From contig NC_034410.1 of the NCBI RefSeq assembly GCF_002078875.1, positions 42,785,571 through 42,849,570 on the forward strand: a stretch of 64,000 nt of DNA, in the 5' to 3' direction. The notes under the pieces are model-generated. The model ran no database searches. It was given only the letters and a program-made list of their open reading frames with translations, and was not told where the DNA came from. Within the stretch, counting starts at the first letter, position 1, and each line of letters opens with the position of its first letter. The translations under genes were made by a program, and so were the position numbers. Shown in pieces: positions 25,304-38,557 of the stretch. This stretch comes from Numida meleagris. Its lineage: Eukaryota; Chordata; Aves; Galliformes; Numididae.

Positions 25304-28300
25304 CCTTGAATACACTGTGTTATTTTTAATTAAATTTGTAAGAAATGCTATTATTTATGTATATGTAAGCATTGTGATTACCACTATCTGAAGACTTTGA
25401 AACTATGCAATAGTTATAATGCACATAGAGAGCATGTATACACTAGATGAACAAAGCCTTTTTAGGAACACTAATGGTTCTGTACTGTGTACAGATTGCT
25501 CAGAAGCCATCTTGTTCGATTCAACAGGTCAAGTAATGTTCCAGCCAAATTTTTTTCAGTGGGGAAAGAAGTGTGGAAGTGACTAAATGCAAACTGAAAT
25601 TCTCTACTGAAAATTGAATGACTTTTCTTACAAAAATATCCTTCAAAAGGAAATTTAAATAAAAATACATACTTTTGTTGACCTCTTCACTGAGGAATAA
25701 ACATACCCATTTCCATTCTGCTCTACTGCTCTTACAGTCAGAACAGCAACTATGCAATCCTTCAATCTTCACAGATATATATTGTAATCCATCTAGAATT
25801 TTTTATCTCTTTCAAGTTTTATAAGCAGCAAATATAGGGGTTTTCTACATTTTTGAGCTAAGATTTGGTAAGTCTTAACTGGCTTTTACAAATGCTTTGG
25901 TCTTTAATACCAGTTACAAAGCAATAAGTAATGAAGCAACAATTTATTTCACTTTTGCTCACCGTGCTTCGTAAGTTGTTCCACTGAAATCAGCTCTTAT
26001 GGTGAGTACCGGTGGCAGAATCAGGTGTTTAATTTGTAGAATCAAGTACTGCTCACTGTGTGACACTTGGAAGAAGAGCATTTCTTTTTCCTGCTTTAGC
26101 ACCTTGGTCAGCAGCATTCACAAGAAAGCACAATCTCTGAGGAGGCCAGCAATGACTTTCTGTAGACTAAGTGGAAGGCAGCCATAATTTTTGAATTGGT
26201 CTCCAAAAGTCCATCTGAAATTGAATGCATATCCAGCCCTTAGGGAACCCTCCATGGGGTATCTGATTCTACAACAATAGGCCGGTTGCTAAAAGATGGA
26301 CACAAGGCAGTGTTTGACATTTACATAGTAACAGTTTGAGGTATAGGGAAATTTCTGGAAAAAAAAAATACCGCAGATAAAGCTAAAGGTTGCTAATCAT
26401 TCATTCCGTTGTTAACAATGTATAAAAACACTGATCCCGAAGAAGATTGTGAAAGAATAACTGCCCTTCATGGACCACCTGGACTTTAAGTTGCATGTTC
26501 AGGGCTTTCCAACAAGGACTTGCATTCAGGTTGGCACCAAGCTGAAATGGGGGCCCTTTCAGCGAGGCTGTCTGGCTCCTGGATGGTTTACTCTTCAACA
26601 TCTCTTCCTAGTACTTGTGACGTGCTGTGCTGGGCAGAGGGGTCGCTGGAAGGTGCGTGCTGCTTTACTCTTCCTGAGTAACAGGATGCAGAAGGAGTTA
26701 GACCCTTCCCTGGCCTCGTGCGTGAGAATGAGTTGGACAAGAAACCGAAGTGGGCGATAAATGACACACTGCTCTGTTCATTAATTATGGCATATTTCAG
26801 TGTTGAAGCTACATTTTATATTTAAGTGGGCAAGAAGAGTTTATTTATTGCTGAAGAATGGATACTGTGTATGGTACGCTATGCAATTTCACACAGCTGT
26901 TATGAAGTCTGCTGCAGTTTTCCTTTAAGCTTTTAGGTGTGATTTTTAAAAGCATCTTGTTGTTTTATTTAGAATACTAATCTGAATAGGAGATCTTTAT
27001 TAAAATGCCAAATGTAAGTTAAAGGGACGCTGTCAAATGTTTTAGGCCAAAATACGACATCTCTGCTCAGAAGTATTTGAGTTATGTGCAGTCAAAATCA
27101 TTTGACAGGCTTGCCTCTGGATTTCCTCTCTGCATCCTTGTTCTGAAGATTTTTTTTCATTCAATAGCAAATGTTTTTAAGGCACCGTTTATTTAATTCT
27201 TAAAGTAACTGGTTCCATGTAGTAGGCCAGATTTTTCCCTGCAGGTTTTTTGTGTAGACAGCCCTGAGGTTTGCTGAAACTTGTGTTTGAGAGGTGGGTA
27301 ATAAAAACGCTGGATGATTTTTATTTAGCATTTGAGTCTTTATGGTATCTTTTCTTCAGGCTGTCCTGCCTCATGAGAGAAGTTTTATGGCTTTTTTGCT
27401 CTCTGAAAGAGGGCTAAGAGGAGGAGAGAAAGCCTGTAGTTAAAAGATGAAAAGCCAATGTTTGCTTCTCACAGAGGAGAGCATTTAAGCAGAAGTTTCA
27501 GTAGAGGAAATACTCCAGCAGGTAAAGGTGCAACAAGGACATGAGTGCAGCTGCTTGAAGGATCTGTTAAAGTAAAGGAGCCCATCATGTCACCTAGGTG
27601 ACGGAGTCTTTTCCACCTCAGGGGCTGTGCAGAGCACACAGTAAAGAACCTGCTCTTGTTACAGAGCTGTTGTGTGATTGTCCCAGACCATTTATTACTG
27701 GAGTCACGGGACCCTGATCTAGGACTTCCCACAGGTGGAGGTTCGTGCAAGAGACTTCACTCAAGCGCTTTACACCCCCATTTGTAAAGAACCTGTCCGT
27801 GCGAGCTATGCCTTCAATGCTGGTACATCTGTTTGCCTACAGATATTCAGCTGTCTTGTTGTATTGGGCCTTTGGTTGAAAGACTATCCCCAGCAATGCA
27901 ATTAAGAGAAATATTTAAAATCCGTCACAAAACCGACTTAAGGAGATGTCACACCTGTGACCTTATACACAAAGAGTGTATAAGAAGTCAATGTATCTAA
28001 TGGTGTGTTTTTCCTGGTTGCTAGAACAAGGAAGGGTAATTTGTTTATGCAGGGATTTATGCAGAGGAAATATAGTTATTTTAAGAAAATGACAATGTTC
28101 CTTTACTCAACATTACTCAGTGTTGCTTTATGAAAAGTCACTAGGATTTGCACAGCAAGAAGTAGCACTGCTACAAAAGCCTGAATTTGCTCTTTTAAAA
28201 AATTGAAATTGCACTATAGTTTTAATTACACTCAGACACTTATACTGTAACTTGTTCAGAAACATATTTTGGTTTTTGCTGCCAAAGAATTGCAAACCCA

Positions 28301-30895
28301 TTCACATCAAATTTCACGTTCCACTTGGGGGAAAAAGAGATCTGTGTATCCCAGCATCTGTGCAGTTACAGAGATGTAGACAGTTATGTACTGGAATGTT
28401 TCTTGATGCTTTTTTTTTTCCTTTTATAACCTCAGGAATTAAAAAAACTTCTGTATCATTGAGAGTGTACGTCTGCTTTGTGCCATGTAGAGATAGCTTT
28501 GTCTTGAAGATAAATCAGGTCTACTTCTAGGCTGGAAGAAAAAAAGTTGGAAAATAAGGAAAAATTAGAAACGTAGAAAATGAGATTGAGTCCATTTATG
28601 CTGAATGTTTGTGTGAGTCAGAGGCACTCTTCACCTGTCACCTCTGCTCCTTGCCTTGGAGGAGATGGAGAAACATCTATTTGCAGCTGTAGGCTCGACC
28701 CCGTGTTGGCTAACCTGAGCTGCTGGGGCCGTCGGAATGGGGACAGGAGTACTAGAGGCCTGCCCACCATCAGTCATCTCTTCTTTTGTTTAGTTGCTGC
28801 TAATTTCTGTGTCTTCATGGGAGATTTCTGCTGGGGGCTGCAAGCAGAAGCTCAGAAGCGTCACTGGAATTGAGTCTCTGCCGTGCCTAGCCTGGAGTAC
28901 AAGGGAACTGCAAAGATTAAGTTTTGCATGACCAAATAGACGTGTAATGGCTGTACCTTGCTGTGCAGCTCTACGATGGAGGCTGTAGCTGCTGAAAGTC
29001 TGTGTGTAAATCTCCAGTAATCAATTCTCAGCCTTATTAAACAAGACATCCTCGGTGCTAAGGCCAAGACGATCCCAGCCATAACGCTGTCTTATATGGC
29101 GTTTTAACACACCAGTTTCCTACTGTCAGCCCCAGTTATTGGCCTTGGCACACCCAGTACTGCTGTGTGGACTATGTGAAAGTGTGTGACTGCCATGGGA
29201 CAGCGATATACTCTCCATTAGTCCTCAGACTGTCACTTTGCAGTCCGATTACAAGGTTTCAAAACTCCTATAGCCCCGGAGGCTCCGAAAAAAACAGCAC
29301 TTAAAGCCATGGGGACTGTGGTGTCTGAGCAGTGAAATCACAGGGGGTTGGTGAAATGGAAATGGTGACTTTACATGTACCAAACTCAGATCAATAGTTC
29401 AGGTTTCAGGATGAATACAACCATACTACATTACTCACTGTGACGTCAAGTGATGCTTGCAGCAGCCGTGACAATCCTTACTGGTCCCGTAGTTGCTCTG
29501 CTCCCTGGAAGAGGCGTCCCTGTCTGTGTTTCGGGTGGGAGCTGCCTTTGGTTGAACAGGTTTGTCTGCAGGAAGTGGCATTTCCTCCTCGGCTCTCATG
29601 TCGCTTTCTCTCCTCAGACCACAGCAGGCTGCTGCGATGCTACGTGATGGCCGGACGGTCACGGCCACCTCCGGGGGCCTTTGAGACACGGAAATAATGA
29701 CAATTCAGAGCTACTGGCAGCAGTCCCTGTTATGACACGGCTTTGCATAGTCTGGGAAATCTAGGAATGAGGCAGTGGGCTCCTGGCCTACTTGAGGCTT
29801 TCAGAAGCCTCCTTGTCATTTGACCGAGACCTTATTTTCTGCAGACAGATGTTTTCTGTGGGTGACTGAGGCAAAGCCCAGCTGGCTGACTCACGGGGCC
29901 TCAGGAGCGGCTGGCTGTGCTGCTCTGCTCGCTGGTAGATGGAGTGCCTCATCCCCAGCTTGGGGCCTCTGGGCCATAACGCTTAACAGGTGCTGAGGGG
30001 TGAAAAGGTTGGGACCATACACCAAAATGGAGAGGGATGCACACACACAGCAGGGAGGCCCCTGAGGAGCAGCACCTCCGCACCGAGCCCTGCTGGGAGC
30101 ACGCAGTGCAGGCACTGCCTGACTCAGAGCAGGACGCCTGTGACCGGGGGATGACCCGGCGCCCCGACCTGCTGAAAGTTCACCGCTGTGTCACCAGCCT
30201 CAGCAGTTTCACTCGCTGGCCCCGCATGAGAATTTCCCACTGCGGTTGTGCTGAGCAAAGGCGCAGCACTCACCTGTGCGCCAAAATGTGAGCGTCCCTC
30301 GTTGCCACCCACTGCTCGCAGCCACCGGGCATGTAGCAGCCGAGGCTTGCACACCTGTGTTTTGGGAGGACAGCATTTCGGGAGCGGGGTAAGTCCTCTT
30401 GCTTGAATTATTGCTATGGAGAGCAGTGCTGGAGCGGGGAGGGGTCATTTCTCAGGCCCTCATTTCCACCCTTTTCCCTGCAAGTGGAAGCTCGGAAGGG
30501 GATTTTTTAGGTCGGCTGTGTGTATTTGAAGCTGAGGAGGTTTTGTGTGTCGCTCCCGTGTGACAACTGGGGGGACAACTTGGGGACACCTGCTGCCTTC
30601 ACCGCTCATGTTGTGTGCAGACCTCCCAGGGCAGGGCAGCTCTCCTGGGGCAGTCCCTGGGCAGGAGCGTGGATGTCCCCACACTATTGCCCCCCATTTG
30701 GGTGAGTGGGCACATCTTCGTACTTCAGTGTGTTGTGCGTCTGTTGTCAGGTTGCTGGGAACCGCAAACGTAAGGCGGCTTTTTGCTTCTCCTCAGACAC
30801 GGGAGGAAACAGGTTGGGCGTATGGATGCAAAGCTGAACGCAGGCTTGTAGGCAAAGACACCACCAGTTCATCCTCACGCTGTATATGACAGTGC
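25304..30895. other. FYCO1 3' UTR and intergenic sequence
   Basis: The first part is AU-rich FYCO1 3' UTR. The rest has no frame I can support as a gene. From about 29,440 to 30,890 the sequence turns clearly richer in G and C than its surroundings, but it holds no convincing exon. No tRNA, rRNA or CR1 copy was recognised. Confidence 0.6.
25658..25701 (+). terminator. FYCO1: candidate FYCO1 poly(A) signals
   Basis: AATAAA occurs at 25658-25663 and 25696-25701, about 360-400 nt after the stop codon. Another AATAAA at 27300-27305 could end a longer 3' UTR, since mammalian FYCO1 transcripts have long 3' UTRs. Which site is used cannot be decided from sequence. Confidence 0.5.
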
Positions 30896-31001
30896 TTTAT
30901 TGAAGGGAATTTCAGCTTCTGCTCAATTTGAGCTCAACACAAATCATAAACACCACCTTGACACATATAGGAAAAAATGCATGTCTCTTTCAGCATTTAT
31001 T
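30896..31001 (-). terminator. CCR9: candidate CCR9 poly(A) signals
   Basis: On the minus strand AATAAA occurs at 31001-30996 and again at 30901-30896 (context CAATAAAGCACT). They lie about 1.25-1.35 kb downstream of the CCR9 stop, which is a plausible 3' UTR length. Confidence 0.45.
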
Positions 31002-31020
31002 TCTCTAAGCAAAAAATGAA

Positions 31021-31035
31021 TAATAATAATAATAA
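31021..31035. repeat. (TAA)5 microsatellite
   Basis: Five perfect TAA units, followed by an A run, lie within the presumed CCR9 3' UTR. Confidence 0.9.
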
Positions 31036-32247
31036 AAAACACTCAAAAAATGGATATCAAAGTAGAACCCCATCTCCCCAGATTTACTGTGTTAGTCAGG
31101 AAAGCAGTGCCAAGCCTTGCAGAAAGCCGGTGTTTACCAAGATGCTTTAATGATTTATAGTCATCTAATGCCAAAGCAGGTTAAAATTGGTTATGTACAA
31201 GAAAGCCTCCTGAGCACTAAAACCAGCAGCGTAAGGCTCACGGGTGCCTGGGGGGAGGAACTGGGATTGCTGGGAACCTTGTGGTGCCCCAGACCTCCCG
31301 TGCCCTTCTGGTGCCAATGTTGGCCCATCCTCAGTTTCCAAGAAACTAGTAGGTTTGCCGCAGCTCCCACCTACAGGCACCTCAGCCTCCACCAGCCCCA
31401 AGAAGAGCATCTCAACCAAAATGTTGCTAGCAATAGGTTTGAGACCTAATGACTCTCTGTCTCATCAGTTCTGGGCTAAACGTATTTTGTCGTCTTTGCA
31501 AAGGTATCGGCTCATCACCGATGTTTTGTTGAATCTTGGGTTTGGGGTGTGGGTGCTCAGGGACAGAAAACTCAGAGCATCCAATGGTCTTGGATTCTTA
31601 TTGAGAGTTGTAGCTTGTCAATGCAGAGAAATATAAACCGCAGCAAATTCATTGCGTCTACTCTCACCCTACATCAAAGAGCTAAAATACAGGAGAAAGA
31701 TCTAATTCAGTAGTGAACACAGAATATTAGCTTTCCTTTGCCTGTCCCACAAAGCAGCATTGTGTCCATGCATGCAGGGAACAGCCTTCGCGTTCTGAAA
31801 CCAAGCAATGGCCAGTAATCGAGTTATCACGGAGCCGGTCTGCAGCGAGGGCTCAGCTCCTTCTCACTGCTCCCCATGGACGGGAAGATGGCTCATCCTG
31901 CTGCTGCTGCTGTCTCATGGCTTTCCTGAGAGGCTTGCTATTTGGGCTGTGTTTTGAGCCACGGATGGGTTCTAAGAGCTGCCTCAGAGATAGCTCTTAT
32001 CTTCTGTCAGCTCGGCTCACAACACGCCTGGCTCCATTTTGCTGAGTGGTGCTGAAGGTTTCACTTCCCTTCATGAGAGAGGCCTGGTCTGGCTAGGCAG
32101 GGCACAAAGGAGGCACATGTAGGGCCCTCAATGTCCCTGCTTAGTCCTGGAGGCAAACAAGGAGGCCAGCCCTCCTCCAAGGCAATCTTTGGGGTGCAGG
32201 AACGATGTCTGAAAGGACATGCTTGGTACCCCTCAGGAGGCACTGGC

Positions 32248-33781
32248 TTACACAAGGACTTGGCATGAGGCAGGAACAACAGAGGAGGTCAAGTGGGTGC
32301 TGAGGGTGAGTGAGTTCCTCACCCGCCGCCGCCCCAGCATGGCAAAGGACCAGTTGGAGCTGTGCTCCATGCTGTCACCCAAGGAGGAGCACTGCTCTTG
32401 GCCCCCAGGCCAGTAGCGGCCAGTGCTCCGCACCATCCTGGCCAGCGCCACCCGGAAGCGCTCCCCAGCAAAGACGTAGAGGAAGGGGTTGAGGCAGCTG
32501 TGGAGGAAGGCAATGCTCTGGGTGACCTGCAGCCCAATGTCCAGCCCATTGATGGCCTGGCAGCTGTACACCGCCCCGGTGTACATGTTGATGGTCTTGA
32601 TCAGCAAAACAATGTTGTATGGGAACTGAGAGAGGAGAAAGGCAGTGATGATCATGGTGATGATCTTTAATGACTTCTGCTTTTGGCATCTTTTGGCTTG
32701 GAGGAGGGTGTGGATGATCAGGGTGTAGCAAATGATCATGACCAGGAGCGGGAGGAAGAAGCCTATAGTGACTTTCAGAGCCAGGACAGCAACTCTGAAG
32801 GCCCTGCCAACGTTGGGCGGGTACATCATTTTGCACACCATCACCGCACCGATCTGCTTGCTCTGGCTGTACATGATCTCAGGGAGGCACAGGCTGACAG
32901 ATGCCAGCCAGACAGCCAAGCACACTAGTTTGCTGCGCAGGATCCGCCTTTGCTTGGAAGATTTAGCTTTTGTTGTTTGAACAATGGTGATGTACCTGTC
33001 AAAACTGATGCATGTTAGAAACAAAATGCAGCCGTAGAAGTTGATCTTATACATGCTATTGACAACTTTGCACATGAAATTTCTAAAGATCCATCCACTG
33101 GAGGCAGCCGTGGCCCAGAAAGGGAGGGTGAAAAGGAGGAGCAGATCTGCAACAGCCAAGTGCAGCAGGTAGCGGTCCATCATGCTCCTCCTGAAGCGGT
33201 ATTTGCAGTAGATAAGAACGACCAAGGCATTTCCCACCGTGCCCACAAAGAAGATGAGCCAGAAAAACACAGGCAAGAAGGCTCGAGCAAACTGCCAGAC
33301 CTGCCTCCTGTCACACGCGAGCTCTGTGTCATTGGCGGGGTTCCCAATGACAGACAGCCCTGCGCTGTCATTCCTGTAGTAATCCAGGCTGGTCTTGCCA
33401 GAGTGGGGGACCTGTAGTGGGACACCGGGTAAATTCACATTGAGGTGGCCCAGGAGAGCATAAGTTCACCAGAAGTAGCTTAAGATTCCCAGCATCTCTC
33501 ATTTTAGCTGGGAAAGGCATTTCAAGCCATCAGCAAAACAGAGTGGGCTTCAGATGGCTTGAAATGTGCCCACACCCAAGAGAAGATTCAAATACATAAA
33601 AAATCCAGACTCGGAAAGACATGGGGAAGAAAGCTTTGTATTACTGCTACAGTGGGGCAGCACAACTGGCTCTTGGGAGTAGAAAACTGATGGTGGGGGA
33701 AGGAAAAAGTAAGATTACATAGCAACACTGGTGTGTACTCACTGTGCTTGCAAGTGCCATCTGTACCCAATTTTCCCTCAT
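32248..33781 (-). CDS. CCR9: C-C chemokine receptor 9 (two coding exons)
   Basis: This is a rhodopsin-type chemokine receptor; the mammalian protein binds CCL25 and directs T-cell homing to gut and thymus. The main exon, 33411-32248 (TAA at 32250-32248), encodes all seven helices. The model adds 13 codons from 33781-33743, giving 400 residues against about 369 in human. In this numbering the landmarks are two Asn glycosylation sites in the N tail (NDS, NDT), C46/C297 and C127/C206 as extracellular disulphide pairs, DRY at 151-153, and NPFLY at 321-325. The block FMCKVVNSMYKINFY after TM2 and QFPYNIVLLIKTI in TM6 favour CCR9 over other CC receptors, as does its place between FYCO1 and LZTFL1 on the opposite strand. 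The main exon has no ATG before TM1. Its open frame starts after TGA 33468-33466, and only a GTG lies near the left end, so the start must be in another exon. The C tail is longer than in mammals and Ser-rich. Confidence 0.9.
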
Positions 33782-33801
33782 CTTGAAGGAGATATTGCAA
33801 T
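33743..33801 (-). CDS. CCR9: small CCR9 exon carrying the start codon (predicted)
   Basis: On the minus strand a strong pyrimidine tract ends in TCTCTCCAG (exon begins 33801). Fifty-nine nt later comes a donor ACA/GTGAGT (exon ends 33743). ATG at 33781-33779 has A at -3 and opens 13 codons (MRENWVQMALAST) ending in phase 0. That fits the phase-0 acceptor CCACTACAG at 33412 of the main exon across a 331-nt intron. Human CCR9 likewise adds about 12 N-terminal residues from a small separate exon. The second in-frame ATG (MALAST) is an alternative start. This is inference from splice signals, not transcript evidence. Confidence 0.65.
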
Positions 33802-36800
33802 CTGGAGAGAAAAGACAGGAGCAGAACAACTACTTTGAAATAGCTTTGAAATAGGACTGTGACTCTTTTCTTCAACTATTTTATTTTAATATAAACCTCA
33901 GCGGGGCTCCCAGCTAGCTTTCTGAACTGGAGCTTTTTCACCCTTTTACACGTGTCCGGCTGGTAGATGAGCAAACCAAGCAGAAACCAGTGCCTCTGAG
34001 ATGTTTCCATTTTGCTAATAGAGGGGCAGAAAAGATCCTTAATGTGGGAAAAACTAAATTTAGGGCAAATTAGGTCTTCAGCTTCTCTCTGCCGCTGTGC
34101 TGATAACGCCCTTTGACGTACTAGGGTCAGCGCGATTTCATTTTTAATAAGATGTACAGTCCCCAGTGCACACATCAAAAATCACATCTGAAAGCACCAT
34201 AACTTCATGAGAGTAATTAACAAGTCTCTCGCAAACTGTCTAGCAACTAGCAAGGAAAAGCACCTGCCTTCAGGAGTAGCTTGCAGTGCTCAACTGTTTG
34301 CATCCCTTGCACTCTGCCTGCAGCATCTCTTATCTGCAGGCTGCCACGCTCCTTGCAGGGCCCCGCACAGCAGCTTGTTATGTCCCCAGACACTAGAAAG
34401 CCTGTTTTCTGCTGCAGATCGCTTTGTGCAGGAGCCAAGCTGCCGTCACAAAGGTCAGATGAGCTGGGTCAGACGGCCACCACTGAGCTCAGCCTTTCCC
34501 TGGGGGAACAGGTCAGGTTCAGGTGCTTTCCCTTGGGTTTCTCCCATGCACCACCCAAAAGCACCATCCCCAGTGTTAACTGGGGCAGGAGTTGATGCAG
34601 CAAGTGGGTCGCCTCCGCATCCTGCACTCGTGTCAGCCGCACGCTGCCCAGCGCGGGATGTTTGCAGCTAATATTTGTGAGATTGTGGAATTTAGTCCAA
34701 AACAAGGTAAAGCAGTTGTTTTCAGATACTGAAAGCACAAACTGGGGGCCAAGCCTTCCATTTTTGTCTCCACGCAGTAACTTCAGTGAATATGGGATGA
34801 GGTTTGCAGCGCGAGTTCTTTTCAATGAAAGAGCAGTAGTCTCGGTGCAGAGCACTGAGAAGAGACTGAAGAAATAAAAATAGCCACAAGCATGTGCTCA
34901 GGGTTTCTTGAATTTTCTACCAAGACACAGAACTACATGGAGGATTATGTTGGCCCCTGGAGGACTGAGTACAGATATCAATTTAGAGCAATGCCATCCA
35001 CGCCCTGGTGCACAATTTCTGAAGCGCAAAACTCAAACTCTGTGTTTGTTTGCCCTCTTTCCAAAGCAGGCTGCCAGGGAAAGTACACGGCCAAAGCATA
35101 ACAACACTACTGCGTGGCTCAGAATTCACACCAGCAAAAACCAGCTGAAAAAAAGCCATCTGTGTAACATGTACATTTAAATATTAAGACATAGAAATAA
35201 AGACCAGCTGTAGCTGCGTACACATGAATGATATTGGGCGGTGCTGCGTAAACTGGTGGAAAACGCTCCCATCCCTGTTGCACATGGCAAAGCCCCCATC
35301 CCCGTCTCTGTGTCCATTCCCGTCCCCATGTGGCTCCAGCCACGCTGCAGCACACAGGCTTACTCACATCACAGTAAATGCGGAGGCAGTGGGAAATGGA
35401 GCTGGGCTTGTACTGTCTGAGAAGCAAAGCATCGCAAAGTCAGCCTCGAGGCAGAAGAAGCAGTGTGCTAACCACAGCAGTGGCCTCACACTGGGGTTTT
35501 ACCACTGTGCTTGCTAGTGGTTATATTAATAGTAGCAATCATCTGGTTTGGGGCACAATGACCATTCAGATGCTCCAGCAAGCGCTTGATTTTCTCCCGC
35601 AGTGGCCTCCTACCTGCTGCAGGCTTGAGAGTTCCTCAGCATGTCCAAATCTCCTTGCAGAACTGGGAGATTTCACCAAAACCACCCATTAACAAACCAG
35701 ACCTCAAGAAACCAGCTCTCAGCGCTCACTGTGCATTGGTCAGTGCAGGGAGCAAGATGCCATCCCCAGACCTTGTTTCCAAAATGTTGCTCTAGCATCT
35801 GCTGCCAGAGCTGGTTGGTTGGGGTTACTGTGGGAGATAACTGCATTATCTCCCACTCATCTTCGTTGCAATAGAAAAGATTCATCCTAACTTGGCGAGG
35901 TCAGCGGGTAGTTTTCCAAATTAAAGAGGCCATTTGTAATACAGATCCCCATCCGCTGAGGAAAGCGAGTTGGCTGGAAGCAGGGCACTCACCGGTGGTT
36001 GCTGCGGGGAGGTCGGCCGCACCGCTGCACACCCTGTTCTGCGCAGCCACGCCGAGCCCTGGGCTTTGTAGGCTGCACTGGGTGTGTGCTCCTGGACCCA
36101 GGCCCAATCAAACCTGTGAGCGGCTGTTCTCTCTGTGGTTTGCACGGTTTAGGTGGCTCAAACACAGACTTTTTTTTTTTTTTTTAAATTTATATATTTT
36201 TTGTTGTTGTTGTTGGCTTTTCTGGTAAGCTCTTTCAATAACAAAGGGGAGATGACTCTATCATTATTTCCGGCTGAGATGCACCAGCCAGCACAGGGCA
36301 AAGCAGAGGCTGCTGCCAGCACGGTCGCATCCCAGTGAAAAAACACACTTACCGTAGTAAAAAAATCCCCAAACAAGAATGGGGAGCCACCAGTGTGCCC
36401 AGGGAGCGAGGAGCTGGGTCCCATCCTGCTCACTCTGAGTTGGCCCTTGGCCACGGGAGCTCAGTGATTTAGTGCCGCTTGCCAGTGGCACCTGAGTGGC
36501 TCCAGAGGATGTGTCTGAATGCATCAGGGCAGCCTGGTGTGTGCAGGAGGGTGCAGAGCCACCTCGTGAAGCCAGGGAAGTGTAGGGCAGGGCTACAGGT
36601 AACAGCGGGATCCCTTTGCTGGTAGCACACCTGGTATGAGAGCGCAGCAGAAGTTCTGAAGAGGAAGGCAGATATAAGTGGTGGATAAATGCATGAACCT
36701 GCAGATCGTGCGTCTTCTTCTCAGCAAGCTGGCATGCAAATCACATTTAAGTTCCCTTCTCTATAGGAAGCCCAAACACCACGATCATAGCTGAACTGCT

Positions 36801-38279
36801 GTATGGCTGATGCTGGTTCCACTCATCCCCAGCAAAATTTCCACAGTGCCATTCAGGTTCAGTTCCAGTTACCAGCCAGTAATTAAGAGAAAAGCAACAA
36901 CTGGGATAGACTTTGTGCTGGACTCAGCTGTCATTGGCACCATCCTTCAGCACCACCATCAATGTGGCCTCAGGGCCAAGCACAGACACTGGGAAAGACC
37001 CAGCACTGCTGATGCCTTCTGCTCAAAAGCAAAACCTGCCCCAATGTTCTTCCTTAGCTGGAATGAAGAGGGCAAGGACAGGGATTTCCAACCAGACAGG
37101 ATGTGTCTTCGAGTCAGGCAAAGTGCTCGGCTGCTTTGTATTTGGAAGACGAAACCCTGCAGAGAAGCAAACAGGACCAGGGAAAAAAATCTTATATCTC
37201 TAGACCAGAGCATGGGCCACTGTTAATCCTGTTGGTTGTTTTTTTCTCCCATTTACTGTCATTGCAAAAATGTCATTTTTCTCCACAACAGTGGAAACTG
37301 GGGCATAATAGCTTGAACATCACAAATCTTGCCACATTTCTGCTGAATTGTGTACCCTGTTCATACTCACACTTTGTGCTGTCCACAGATAATTAGCTTC
37401 AGAGCAAATCCAGTGATTTCCCTTCAGCTCATATCATTACGAAAATGAGCATCTCTGCGTTCCTCACAAACATATTGCTTTCACTCTTGCCAAAAGAACT
37501 TGAATTGCAGAAGTTTTGTTTGTTTAATGTAAGTGGGAAATAAAGACCACTAGCAATGCTTACGTCTTCTTTCCAACTTCAAGGTGTTTAATTTAAGACA
37601 CAACTTGGTAGTGAGTTTTTAACTCCCTATTTATCCCACATACTCACAACAGAGATGCGCTCAGCTCGATGCGCTCATCAGGTGCTGGAAAGATTTTGCA
37701 GAAATAGAACAAAACTTGGGGTTACACCCTCTTCTGAGGCTGACCTCAAAGTTTCCTTTTTCACAGCAAAAACTGCGCTGTGCTCGCACTAAATCTGAAC
37801 TGAAATACACACACCCCTCTGGAAAAAAAGACTGATTTTCCCCAGTGCCTTGCTTGGTCTGCTTACGGGAGCCTGCAGCTACAGTGGCCTCCTGCTGAAG
37901 GAGGCACTGGCTCTTGGTGAGATCACTGTCCTCTGGCCAGCAGCTATGCTGCATTCCTGTGGAGCTTCCCAAACAGCCTGTGTCTGCTGCTGGCCTCTGC
38001 CGTGTGCACAGAGTAATTAAAACTATCAGACTTGTTTGTCTAATTCACAACTGTAAATTTTGATGTGTTTATGACCTGCCTGTTTGGGGTTCTTTTGAGG
38101 GTGCATCCTGTTTTCACCACTTCCCCCACTAGCCCCCTTGCAGGTAGAAGCACAGGCTGCCATTCTATGACTCCGATCCCAAATACAATGTGCTGAAACT
38201 CCAGAAAAACAGAAACTACTCGCTCTATCCCGTGAATGCATCAAGTTGGCACTCTTGTAGGAGGAAATCAAGCAGGGCA

Positions 38280-38557
38280 TCTCATCACCTCTCTCTGGTA
38301 AGCAGTGATAGAACCCAAGGGAATGGCATGAAGCTGTGATGAGGAGGGTCAAGTTGTATATCATGAAAATGTTCTTCACCAGAATGTGGTCAGGCACTGG
38401 AACAGGCTCCCCATGGCAGTGGTCATGGTACTGAGTTCAAGAAGCATCTGGACAGCACTCTCAGCCATAGGGTTTGATTTTTGGGTGGTGCCGTGAGGAG
38501 TTGGGAGCTGGATTCAAAGATCCTTATGGGTCTCTTCCAACTTAGGATATTCTAGGG
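38280..38557 (+). mobile_element. CR1 LINE 3' fragment, sense
   Basis: Sense-strand CR1 3'-end text is recognisable: AATGGCATGAAGCTGTG, then CAGGCACTGGAACAGGCTCC, and finally CTCTTCCAACTTAGGATATT followed by CTA. Start is approximate. Diverged and without an open frame. Confidence 0.75.

Noticed and set aside
31244..31636. 130-codon plus-strand frame
   Set aside because: It lies antisense in the presumed CCR9 3' UTR and shows no recognisable domain or start context.
32375..32836. 153-codon minus-strand frame rich in His and Pro
   Set aside because: It is an out-of-frame shadow of the CCR9 coding exon.
33436..33438. GTG as the CCR9 start
   Set aside because: Vertebrate GPCRs do not normally start at GTG, and a good acceptor lies downstream of it (33412), so this codon is probably intronic.
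36353..36424. Alternative CCR9 first coding exon on the minus strand (24 codons, strong ATG context, ACG/GTAAGT donor, phase 0)
   Set aside because: It also fits the main exon, but the exon at 33743-33801 has both an acceptor and a donor and gives an N tail closer to mammalian length.
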